From Deltaproteobacteria bacterium (lineage in GTDB: Bacteria; Myxococcota_A; UBA9160; UBA6930): a stretch of 51,751 bases of DNA. Below the pieces are notes generated by a model, which had not been told where the DNA came from, ran no database searches, and saw only the letters and a program-made list of their open reading frames with translations. Position numbers and translations under genes: made by a program. Shown piece after piece: positions 33,725-41,340 of the stretch. The stretch spans positions 1-51,751 of the forward strand of contig NYZB01000059.1 of the NCBI GenBank assembly GCA_002687015.1. The letters run 5' to 3'. Within the stretch, counting starts at the first letter, position 1; every line of letters starts with the position of its first letter.

Positions 33725-34207
33725 ATGGACGACCGCTTCCTCGTCTGGCTCACGACCAACCGCGCCACCACCTGGTGGATCCGCCACGTCGCGTCGAAGC
33801 TCGACCCCCTGCTCTTCAAGGCGAGCAACGGGCGTTTCTTCTCGATGGGTCCTCCGGCCATGCCCATGGTCACCCTGACCACGATCGGTCGCCGTTCGGG
33901 GAAGCCGCGCTCCGTGCACCTGGCCTGCATCGAGCACGACGGGGAGTACCTGGTGGTGGCGAGCGCCATGGGCCAGCAGAAGCACCCGGCCTGGCGTTAC
34001 AACCTGGAGGCGAATCCCGAGGTCGAGGTCCAGATGCCCGGCGAGCGCTTCACCGCCCGAGCACGAACCCTGACCGACGCCGAGAAGGGAGAGGTCTGGG
34101 ACGAGATCCGAAAGGCGATCCCCCAGATGAACGTCTACGAAGCGCGAACGGACCGGAACATCCGCGTCTTCCGATTGAGTCGGATCGACCCGGTGGCATC
34201 TCCGTAG
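33725..34207 (+). CDS. Deazaflavin (F420)-dependent nitroreductase / quinone reductase family protein
   Basis: A 160-residue protein of the DDN-type split beta-barrel family (TIGR00026). The characteristic core is MVTLTTIGRRSGKPRSVHLACIEHDGEYLVVASAMG, then HPAWRYNLEANPEVEVQM. Members use F420H2 to reduce quinones or nitro compounds, although some proteobacterial relatives may use another cofactor. AAGGAG lies before the ATG. It is transcribed away from the MarR/hydroxylase/SDR operon across the nested palindrome and is probably co-regulated with it. No F420 biosynthesis gene is visible here. Confidence 0.87.
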   Translation: MDDRFLVWLTTNRATTWWIRHVASKLDPLLFKASNGRFFSMGPPAMPMVTLTTIGRRSGKPRSVHLACIEHDGEYLVVASAMGQQKHPAWRYNLEANPEVEVQMPGERFTARARTLTDAEKGEVWDEIRKAIPQMNVYEARTDRNIRVFRLSRIDPVASP

Positions 34208-34234
34208 GCCAGCGCCCGCCCTGCCCGGGCTCTC

Positions 34235-34879
34235 TCAGCCCGGGGCGTGGGCGTGGGTCAGGACCAGCGAGCCCATGAAGGTCCGGCCCGCCGGCCTCGC
34301 CTCGGCGTCGACCAGGCCGGCCTCTCCCAGCAGCGTGGGAAGCTCCTCCGCCACATCCTCGTCGCCGTGCTGATGGCTGGTGAGGTGGGCCAGGATTCCG
34401 TGGAGTCCGTGGTGCCCGCCCGCCCCGAAGTCGAGCACCCAGACGGAGCCGCCCGGCTTGAGCACGCGCTGCAGTTCGGGCACGGTCGCGCGAACCCGAT
34501 CCGGCGGCAGGTGGTGGAAGACCAGGGAGGAGACCACGCGATCGAAGCTCGCGTCTTCGAAGGGGAGATCGTCGGCAAAGCCCTGCTGCCAGTCGATCTC
34601 CACACCGGCGCGCTCGGCCTTGCGGCGCGCGATCGCAAGGGCCTTGGGATCGGGATCGAGGCCGACCACCTGCGCCTCGGGGCATCGCGCGCGGATCAGG
34701 AGGGCCAGCGTGCCGGTGCCACAGCCCAGGTCGAGCACCCGTTGACCGGGGCAGATCTCCGCCGCCTCGAATAGCGCCCCTTTGATGCGTTCTTCGCCCA
34801 GCAGTCGGAGCAGCGGGTCGTACAGGGGCAGCAGCCAGTCGCGACCGGCAGCAGGGACGAAGGAGCGGGCCTCGGACAT
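34235..34879 (-). CDS. Class I SAM-dependent methyltransferase (UbiE-like)
   Basis: A 214-residue methyltransferase. Motif I is VLDLGCGTGTLALLI, motif II VVGLDPDPKALAIARRKAERAG, then DLPFEDASFDRVVSSLVFHHL and LKPGGSVWVLDFG. The N-terminus (WLLPLYDPLLRLLGEE) is typical of the family. GGAGAGA lies seven bases before the ATG at 34879; an upstream in-frame start lacks such a site. The acceptor is unknown. It lies 80 bp after the DUF3604 gene in the same direction and may share its transcript. Confidence 0.87.
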   Translation of the reverse strand: MSEARSFVPAAGRDWLLPLYDPLLRLLGEERIKGALFEAAEICPGQRVLDLGCGTGTLALLIRARCPEAQVVGLDPDPKALAIARRKAERAGVEIDWQQGFADDLPFEDASFDRVVSSLVFHHLPPDRVRATVPELQRVLKPGGSVWVLDFGAGGHHGLHGILAHLTSHQHGDEDVAEELPTLLGEAGLVDAEARPAGRTFMGSLVLTHAHAPG

Positions 34880-34933
34880 GTCGATCTCTCCGCAACGCGC
34901 AGCGGAGAGTCTAACCGCATTCGCCGCCGGCGG

Positions 34934-34983
34934 ATCAGGGCCCGGCGGGCAAGTACCCATCAGGGCCCGGCGGGCGAATACCA
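34934..34983. repeat. 25-bp tandem duplication spanning the DUF3604 stop codon
   Basis: Two adjacent 25-bp copies (34934-34958 and 34959-34983) begin with ATCAGGGCCCGGCGGGC and differ at three positions. The second copy contains the last codons and TGA of the DUF3604 lipoprotein gene, so the first copy is a duplicated gene end lying in the spacer. It is a recent local duplication with no visible role. Confidence 0.75.
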
Positions 34984-36951
34984 GATAGGCGACGTCCAGG
35001 CGCGCTCCTGCTGGAACTGCTGCATGATCCCGTGTTCGCAGCCCGAGGGCCGCTCATCCTCCGGCAGCGTCAGGCAGTTCCAGGCCGAGTAGCGACAGCT
35101 CGGATTCTCGACGACCCGTGCGTAGTAGACGGCCCGCTTCGAGGCGTCGAACTCCGGGTCCTGCCAGACGCCGCACAGGAAGCTCTCGCCGGGGCCCTCG
35201 GGGCGGCAGGTCGCCGGGTCGACCCGGGCGCCGTTCTCGCCTCCCGCGACGTCGACGACCTGCTGGTGCATGCCTCCCTCGTCGTCGACCCACCCCTTGA
35301 TCACCTGCACGCGCTGCAGCAAGCCACCCGGTGCCGCGGGCGTGCCCGGATCGCGCGCCGCCCACACCGCGAAGCTCGGCGCTCCGGCCTCCGGCGAGGG
35401 CGGAAGGTCGGCACCCATCGGCACCCCGCTCGCGTCGGCACGCGCCAGGAGGTCGGGGGATTCGCAGAGGTCCGCCGCCAGACCGTAGCCGCCGTAGAAG
35501 CGCGGCTGGATGCGCGGACCGCTCGTGCCGAACACCTCCTTGCGGCGGATCGCCTGGAAGATCGCCTCGCGCGAGTTCTCCTCGGCCCAGACCCCGATCA
35601 GGCCCCCCGGCCCGTTCGCCACGTTGCCCATCACGCCCGGCTCCTCGGCGAGACGCCGCTCGAGAGGGCCGTCCGCGATCCCCAGGTGGCCGGGCCAGCT
35701 GCGCTCTTCGACGCCTCCGGCCAGGGCATTGTGGGTGTCGGTGCTGGCCATGATGCCGAGCTTGAAGGGGTTGACGCCGATGCGGGCCTCCTCGGCGAGG
35801 CCTTCGACGAGCGCGGTGCGCACGTAGCTGCGACGGCTCAGGCAGCTCGGTCCGAGGTGCGGCACCCAGTCGGCGAGGGGCCCGTCATAGCAATCGCCCG
35901 GGGGCTCCGAATCGCCGAAACGGGCGAAGGCCATGTTCTCGAACTTCTCGAAGTCGCAGAGCCCGTCGTCGGTGCCGAGCACGTCGCTGAGCCCGCGGCG
36001 GCACTCCGAATCTCCCTTGTGCTGCATGATCTCGACCACCGGCTCCAGGGCGATGCGCAGACGCGCCCGCGCAGCCTGCTCTTCGAGGCCGGAAGCCCCC
36101 GGATAGTCGACGCCGAACATGCGGCCGTTGCTGATGTTCGAGTTGTGCGGGATCGCCAGCACGTCGCAGCCGGTTCCCGAGTCGATGCAGGTCTGCTTCA
36201 GCAGCTCCCAGAGCTCCCACTCCCGCTGCAGGTCCATGTAGCTGGCGGGCGCCTTCGGGACGATGCGGTTGCGGAAGATCACGTTGCGGTGCAGGTTCGA
36301 GCCCAGCCGGTGGGAGCTGTACTCATAGGCGATGAAGGCGGTCCGCTCGCAGGCTGCCGTCGTGTCGTTCCACTCCTCGGCGGCGGCGATGATCTCCGCC
36401 CAGCCCTGGGCCGTGGCCCGGTCGCAGATCGAGCCGTCGCCGCACACCTCCTCCTCGCGGGAGGGGAAGGGGTGCATGATCTTGAAGCCGAGCGGCGAGT
36501 CGGTGGGCGCCGTGGAAGCACGGATGCCCTGGCACACGCTCGTCTCGTAGACCTCGGAATCGGGATCGGTGCAGAGCAGCTGCTCGGCCAGGAACTCGGC
36601 GTGGTCCGTGATGGCCGCGAAGTCGAGGGGCCGGTCGATGCGCACCTCCCGGGTGCCGCGCCCGGCCTCGTCCTTGGGCGGCAGCAGGATCGACTCTCCG
36701 AAGGCGTAGCCATAGGACTCGCGGGGCCGCACCTCGACGTCGTAGTTCCAGGCGTCGCTGGAGAGGGTGGTATGGACGTGCAGGTCGCCGAAGAGGGCGA
36801 TCCGCAGCGGCTCCCGGCGCGCGCAGGGCTCGGCCGGGGTATCCCGCACGCCGGCGGCGACGGCGAACTTCGCGGGGTCCGGGGGATCGCCGCCACAGGC
36901 CGCGAGAGCGCACAGAAGGATGGCCACGCCGGGGATCCGGGGATTCGTCAT
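34960..36951 (-). CDS. DUF3604 lipoprotein (second paralogue)
   Basis: A 663-residue DUF3604 protein with a lipoprotein signal: the lipobox LAAC puts the lipidated Cys at 19. The domain starts IALFGDLHVHTTLSSDAWNY and continues with FAAITDHAEFLAEQLL, VLAIPHNSNISNG and GIMASTDTHNALAGG, again PHP-like His/Asp sites. Near the C-terminus KRAVYYARVVENPSCRY is the same landmark as DAVYYARALQEP in the paralogue at 8146-10347. It acts outside the cytoplasm, anchored to a membrane. Its reaction is unknown. ATG at 36951 has no strong ribosome site. It is divergent from the five-gene CoA-linked operon. Confidence 0.88.
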   Translation of the reverse strand: MTNPRIPGVAILLCALAACGGDPPDPAKFAVAAGVRDTPAEPCARREPLRIALFGDLHVHTTLSSDAWNYDVEVRPRESYGYAFGESILLPPKDEAGRGTREVRIDRPLDFAAITDHAEFLAEQLLCTDPDSEVYETSVCQGIRASTAPTDSPLGFKIMHPFPSREEEVCGDGSICDRATAQGWAEIIAAAEEWNDTTAACERTAFIAYEYSSHRLGSNLHRNVIFRNRIVPKAPASYMDLQREWELWELLKQTCIDSGTGCDVLAIPHNSNISNGRMFGVDYPGASGLEEQAARARLRIALEPVVEIMQHKGDSECRRGLSDVLGTDDGLCDFEKFENMAFARFGDSEPPGDCYDGPLADWVPHLGPSCLSRRSYVRTALVEGLAEEARIGVNPFKLGIMASTDTHNALAGGVEERSWPGHLGIADGPLERRLAEEPGVMGNVANGPGGLIGVWAEENSREAIFQAIRRKEVFGTSGPRIQPRFYGGYGLAADLCESPDLLARADASGVPMGADLPPSPEAGAPSFAVWAARDPGTPAAPGGLLQRVQVIKGWVDDEGGMHQQVVDVAGGENGARVDPATCRPEGPGESFLCGVWQDPEFDASKRAVYYARVVENPSCRYSAWNCLTLPEDERPSGCEHGIMQQFQQERAWTSPIWYSPAGP

Positions 36952-37052
36952 GGAAGCTTGGTAGCCCGCCCGCCCGCTTCCGACCACGAGGGGTGGCCGC
37001 GGCCACCCTCCCTGCGCGAGCATGGGGCCCAGTCGCAACGAGGAGAAGCGAG

Positions 37053-37967
37053 ATGAGCACGTTTTGCGAAGACCGGGTCTGCATCGTCACCGGAGCGGGC
37101 CGCGGCATCGGCCGCGAGTACGCCCTGATGCTGGCGGCCCACGGAGCCAAGGTCGTGGTCAACGATCTGGGCGGCGCACGCGATGGCGAGGGTGCCGACC
37201 TGGGACCCGCGGACGAGGTGGTGCAGGAGATCAAGGCCGCCGGCGGCGAAGCGATCGCCAATGGCTGCGACATCAGCGATTTTTCCGCCGCCAAGGAGAT
37301 GATCGATCAGGCCGTGGAGACCTACGGTGGCCTCGACGTGCTGGTGAACAACGCGGGGATCCTGCGCGATCGCATGCTCGTCAACATGCAGGAGAGCGAG
37401 TGGGACGCGGTGATCAAGGTGCACCTGAAGGGCACCTTCAGCCCGGCCCACCATGCAGCCGCCTACTGGCGAGCGCGCAGCAAGGCGGGCGAGCCCGTGG
37501 ACGCGCGCCTGATCAATACGACCTCCGTGTCGGGCATCTACGGCAACGCGGGGCAAACGAACTACGGGGCCGCGAAGGCCGGCATCGCGGCCTTCACGGT
37601 GATCGCCTCCCGCGAGCTGAAGCGCTACGGAATCACCGTCAATTGCATCGCCCCCGGCGCCCTGACCCGCTTGACCGAGGATCTGCAACCCGGTGAGATC
37701 ACCGACGAGATGCGCGAAGCCCAGAGCCCGCGCTGGATCGCGCCGATCGTGACATGGCTGGCCAGCCGCGAATCCGCCGACGTCAACGGCCGCGTCTTCG
37801 AGGCCTCGGGCGGCGTGCTGGCCGTGGCCGAGGGCTGGCACCGCGGCCCCTCCGTCGAGCCCGTCGAGGATCCGACCACCCTCGGCCCGATCGTGCGAGA
37901 CATGGTCAAGAGCGCGCGCCTCAACGCGGGCATGAATGGCAAGGACATGGACGGAGGCCTCGAGTGA
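37053..37967 (+). CDS. Short-chain dehydrogenase, 3-hydroxyacyl-CoA dehydrogenase-like
   Basis: A 304-residue SDR resembling the dehydrogenase module of peroxisomal multifunctional enzyme type 2. The nucleotide motif is GAGRGIG, followed by VVNDLGGARDGEG, a typical insertion of this group. VLVNNAGILRDRML and the catalytic TSVSGIYGNAGQTNYGAAK (Ser, Tyr, Lys) follow. These enzymes oxidise (3R)-hydroxyacyl-CoA. That fits the MaoC hydratase encoded later in the operon. AGGAGAA precedes the ATG at 37053. The stop overlaps the next gene's GTG (GTGA), so it is the translationally coupled first gene of a five-gene operon. Confidence 0.92.
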   Translation: MSTFCEDRVCIVTGAGRGIGREYALMLAAHGAKVVVNDLGGARDGEGADLGPADEVVQEIKAAGGEAIANGCDISDFSAAKEMIDQAVETYGGLDVLVNNAGILRDRMLVNMQESEWDAVIKVHLKGTFSPAHHAAAYWRARSKAGEPVDARLINTTSVSGIYGNAGQTNYGAAKAGIAAFTVIASRELKRYGITVNCIAPGALTRLTEDLQPGEITDEMREAQSPRWIAPIVTWLASRESADVNGRVFEASGGVLAVAEGWHRGPSVEPVEDPTTLGPIVRDMVKSARLNAGMNGKDMDGGLE

Positions 37968-38926
37968 GCCAGGGGTGTCGGGCAGCCGGTCTCGCGACCG
38001 CGCTCGGCCTGCTCCTCGGCGCCGCTGCGGGCACTCCGCCTGCGGCGGCGGAGGAGAGCTGGTACCCGTCGCGCTTCGGCGCGAAGGACCGCATCGGCGC
38101 CGCCAACCACCTCTCCGATGCGATCGTGAAGGAGGCCGCCCGGCTCGTCACGACCGGCAAGAGCTACGCCCTGGGCATGGAGGTCGCCGCCAACACCCCC
38201 GCCTACCCGCCGCGCAAGTTCCAGATCGTCATCACCCAGTCGAACGACGGCACGGGTCCCGAGCTCGGCGCCAACCGGGTCACCGCCAACGACGACCTGC
38301 TCATCTCCTACCTGGGCATCTCGTCCCAGATCGACGGGCTCGGACACCTGGGCATAGGCCACCGCTACTACAACGGCCTGCACGCGAAGGACTTCGTCGA
38401 CCCGAGCGGCCTCAAGGAGCTCGGCACCGAGTCGATCCCGCCGATCGTGAGCCGGGGCGTGCTCCTCGACATGGCGGGGCTGCGGGGCATCGCGACGGTG
38501 CCCGAAGGCACGGCCTACAACCGCAAGGAGATCGATGCGGCCGCGGCGCGCCAGGGCATCGAGATCCGCCGGGGCGACGTGGTGCTCTTCCACTCGGGCT
38601 GGCACGCGCCCCTCGAGACCGACCCGGACAAATGGTGGCAGATGCACCCGGGCCCCGGATTGGAGGGGGCCCGCTACCTGGCCGAGAAGGGGGTCGTGGC
38701 GGTGGGCGCGGACTCCACGGGTGTCGAGGTGATTCCCTTCGAGGACCCGGAGCGCCCCTTCGAGGTGCACCAGACCCTGCTCGCCAAGAACGGCGTCTAC
38801 ATCCTCGAGAACATGTGGACCCGGGACCTGGCAAGGGACGAAGCCTGGGAGTTCTTGTTCGTCCTCGGACAACCCAGGTTCAAGGGTGCGGTACAGATGG
38901 TGATCAACCCAATCGCGATCCGGTAG
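37964..38926 (+). CDS. Exported cyclase-family (kynurenine-formamidase-like) hydrolase
   Basis: A 320-residue protein starting with GTG at 37964, overlapping the SDR stop and with GGAGG seven bases upstream. Residues 1-30 are a signal peptide (ending PPAAAEE). The cyclase fold follows: DRIGAANHLSDAIV, SSQIDGLGHLGIGHRYYNG, RGVLLDMAGLRG, GDVVLFHSGW and VGADSTGVEV. In kynurenine formamidases the metal site is HxGTHxD; here the corresponding stretch reads SSQIDGLGH, as in a distinct subgroup, so metal ligands may differ. It probably opens or closes an amide or lactone ring outside the cytoplasm. Its presence in a CoA-ester operon is notable. Confidence 0.85.
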   Translation: MSQGCRAAGLATALGLLLGAAAGTPPAAAEESWYPSRFGAKDRIGAANHLSDAIVKEAARLVTTGKSYALGMEVAANTPAYPPRKFQIVITQSNDGTGPELGANRVTANDDLLISYLGISSQIDGLGHLGIGHRYYNGLHAKDFVDPSGLKELGTESIPPIVSRGVLLDMAGLRGIATVPEGTAYNRKEIDAAAARQGIEIRRGDVVLFHSGWHAPLETDPDKWWQMHPGPGLEGARYLAEKGVVAVGADSTGVEVIPFEDPERPFEVHQTLLAKNGVYILENMWTRDLARDEAWEFLFVLGQPRFKGAVQMVINPIAIR

Positions 38927-38943
38927 GCGCCAAGGGGGAGGCG

Positions 38944-40398
38944 ATGCGTAGCGGCTTGTTCCTCGTGCTGCTCTCGGGCCTGGCTTGGCTTGCGGCCTGC
39001 TCAGCGGGCGCCCCCGTGGACCCCGCCCCCACGGCTCGCTTGAGCTGGAGCCGCAGCGCATCGGGCGGCTTCGCCATCACCCTGGCTGGGCAGGAGCTGG
39101 GACGACTTCGGCCCTCGGGTCAGGGTTGGACCCTGCGAGGCGAGGATGTCGATGTCGCTCTCGCGACCTCGCGCCAACCCGCCGAGCCGCCGCACGCCTA
39201 CCCCCAGCGGGTTCGCACGCAGGGCACGATGGCGGGAAGCGAAGTCGCCTTCCGGGAGGAGTACACCCTCCTGGCCCCGCCGGCCCCGCTGCCCGTGGAG
39301 GGCTTCGGCCTCGAGGTGAGCGACGACTCCCCGGGCACCAACACGAGGGAGCACCGCCTGTTGCGCAGGTGGCTTGCCGGACAGGGGCTGCCAGCCGAAA
39401 CGACCCGCTTCGAGGATCTGCACCGAGAGGACACGGGGCGGGAGCTTCGCGTCTGGTACGAGATCTCGGGTCGCAGGGTCGACGGTGTCTTCGCGCGCCT
39501 CGTTGGCGGCGGCGCTGCCGAACCCCTGGCCCGGGTCGATTCGCTGTTCCGCAGCGAGGACGGCGGCCTCAAGATCCACCACAAGCGCCCCGGGGAGAAC
39601 GGTCGCTTCGACTACCATCGCCGGAGTCTCGAGCTGGCGGACGCCATCGCCTCGTCGGAGGCGGCGCCCGAGCTGCGGGCCCACCAGTGCGGCTGCTACG
39701 GCTACGCCATCGCCGCCGACTTCATGACCCTGGGCGCGGCGCTCTACCACGTAGAGGCCGATTGGCTCGACGATCGGGTCGGCGCCGAGTTCTTCCTGGG
39801 CCTCGAGACGCGCGAGACCTTCCCCTGGGTCGGGCTCGGCGATCGACTGCGCATGCGCAACCTGGCCCGACGCGCTCGCGCCTTCCTGCTCGAGGATGCC
39901 GCCGGCGATCGCTTCGCCGAGGTCCGGCTCGAGCTGCCCGCGGATCCGCCGGCCGCGGGCCTCGGCCCCATCACCTATCGCTTCGACGTCTTCGACGCGA
40001 AGGGGCAGCGCCAGCCCCTCGCCCGCGTGGCCCATGGCCAGGACGAGGTCGTCCTCGACTTCTTCTCGGCCGACGAGACCGCCGGGTCCACTCTCGAGAG
40101 GCTCGACCTCCTGCTGGCCGCCATGCCCGTCCAGGTCGTGCGAGGGGACGGCTTGCGGGACAGCCATCTCGGCGAGATCGAGCGTCTGGTGGACGCGGTG
40201 CGTCTGCTCCGGCAGCCCGGAGAGAGCCACCTGGCGGACTTCGTGAGCGAGGTCGATGCCCACGACGCCGCGCGCAAGGTGCGAGCCCTGCTCGAGCCCG
40301 AACATCCGCGCTTCGAGGTGGCCGCGGAGGAGCTTCCACCGGCGCCGATACCGGGACCAGGTCGCGGGACCCGACAAGCCCGCCAGACGGGCCCCTAG
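38944..40398 (+). CDS. Lipoprotein of unknown function in the CoA-transferase operon
   Basis: A 484-residue exported protein. GGGGAGG precedes the ATG at 38944. The lipobox LAAC places the lipid-modified Cys at 19. The rest is mixed alpha/beta without membrane segments. Noticeable pieces are HQCGCYGYAIAADFMTLGAALYHVEADW near the middle and a long acidic C-terminal helical part before a Pro/Gly-rich tail. I recognise no family. It lies 17 bp after the cyclase gene and 3 bp before the MaoC gene, so it must be part of this operon. A role in handling a hydrophobic substrate at the envelope is possible but not shown. Confidence 0.75.
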   Translation: MRSGLFLVLLSGLAWLAACSAGAPVDPAPTARLSWSRSASGGFAITLAGQELGRLRPSGQGWTLRGEDVDVALATSRQPAEPPHAYPQRVRTQGTMAGSEVAFREEYTLLAPPAPLPVEGFGLEVSDDSPGTNTREHRLLRRWLAGQGLPAETTRFEDLHREDTGRELRVWYEISGRRVDGVFARLVGGGAAEPLARVDSLFRSEDGGLKIHHKRPGENGRFDYHRRSLELADAIASSEAAPELRAHQCGCYGYAIAADFMTLGAALYHVEADWLDDRVGAEFFLGLETRETFPWVGLGDRLRMRNLARRARAFLLEDAAGDRFAEVRLELPADPPAAGLGPITYRFDVFDAKGQRQPLARVAHGQDEVVLDFFSADETAGSTLERLDLLLAAMPVQVVRGDGLRDSHLGEIERLVDAVRLLRQPGESHLADFVSEVDAHDAARKVRALLEPEHPRFEVAAEELPPAPIPGPGRGTRQARQTGP

Positions 40399-40401
40399 AC
40401 G

Positions 40402-41340
40402 ATGGCTGCCGGGAAGGATCTGCCCCAGGCCCTGACTCCCCTCGAAGGGCCCCTTCCGGCCTCCCTCTCCCGTGCGGCCGCCGAGAGCCTTGGACCCTGG
40501 GGCGAGCGGACGCGTGCGTTGGTGGCGGCGGGGCGGGTGCCCGCCGACGTGGTGACGGGGTTGACCCTCTACCTGCTCGCCAACCAGGCGAGGCGGCCGA
40601 GACCTACGGGAGAGCGACCGAAGGGCGCCGTATCGGGCGGCGTCTGGGTGCGCGAGCAGTTCACGGTGCACGCACCCATGGAGATCGGCAAGCCCCTGAG
40701 CCTTCGCGGGGAATCGGCGCGCCGCTTCACGCGTCGGGGCCGCCGCTACGGCGTGAACACCTCGCAGACGCGAGACGCGAAGGGTGAGCTCCTGGCCACG
40801 AATTGCACGACGGGGCTCCTCCGCTACCGCAAGGACGAGAGCCTCCCCGACGGCGAAGAGGGGTTGGCCGAGTCGGAGCTCATCGCGCCCTGCCCCGACG
40901 GCTCCCGCGCAGCGGACAACCCCTCCCTTGCCGCCCTGCGCTCTCTGAGCGTCGGCGACCGCTTCGAGGGCGAGCCGCAGCGGGTGACCCTCGAGATGAT
41001 GCGCCAGCGCGACGCGGGCCGGGACGACAACCCGATCCACACGGACCCCGAGGTCGCGCGCCGGGAAGGCCTCAAGGCCCCGATCGCGGGCGGCTCCCAC
41101 GTACTGGCCTTCGGGCTCGAGCTGCTCATGCGGGCGTGGGGATCCGAGGCGCTGCTCTACGGCTCCCACTTCGACGTCCGCTGGAAAGGGCAGACCTATG
41201 CCGAGACCTCGGTGACACCCTTCGCGGTGGTCGAAGCGGTCGGACCGGAAGAGGTGGCCGTCTCCCTCGAGGTCCGCGGCGAAGAGCGGATCGCGTTGGT
41301 GTGCGCCCTGCGCATCCCACTGGGCGAGGCTGCAGCGTGA
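40402..41340 (+). CDS. MaoC-like hot-dog dehydratase
   Basis: A 312-residue double hot-dog protein. The second half has the hydratase-2 motif DDNPIHTDPEVARREGLKAP followed by IAGG, with the catalytic Asp and His in DDNPIH. The first half is a degenerate hot-dog (TVHAPMEIGKPLSLRG). It should hydrate enoyl-CoA to (3R)-hydroxyacyl-CoA, the substrate type of the SDR at the start of the operon. It begins 3 bp after the lipoprotein gene, and its TGA overlaps the GTG of the CoA transferase (GTGA). Confidence 0.87.
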   Translation: MAAGKDLPQALTPLEGPLPASLSRAAAESLGPWGERTRALVAAGRVPADVVTGLTLYLLANQARRPRPTGERPKGAVSGGVWVREQFTVHAPMEIGKPLSLRGESARRFTRRGRRYGVNTSQTRDAKGELLATNCTTGLLRYRKDESLPDGEEGLAESELIAPCPDGSRAADNPSLAALRSLSVGDRFEGEPQRVTLEMMRQRDAGRDDNPIHTDPEVARREGLKAPIAGGSHVLAFGLELLMRAWGSEALLYGSHFDVRWKGQTYAETSVTPFAVVEAVGPEEVAVSLEVRGEERIALVCALRIPLGEAAA

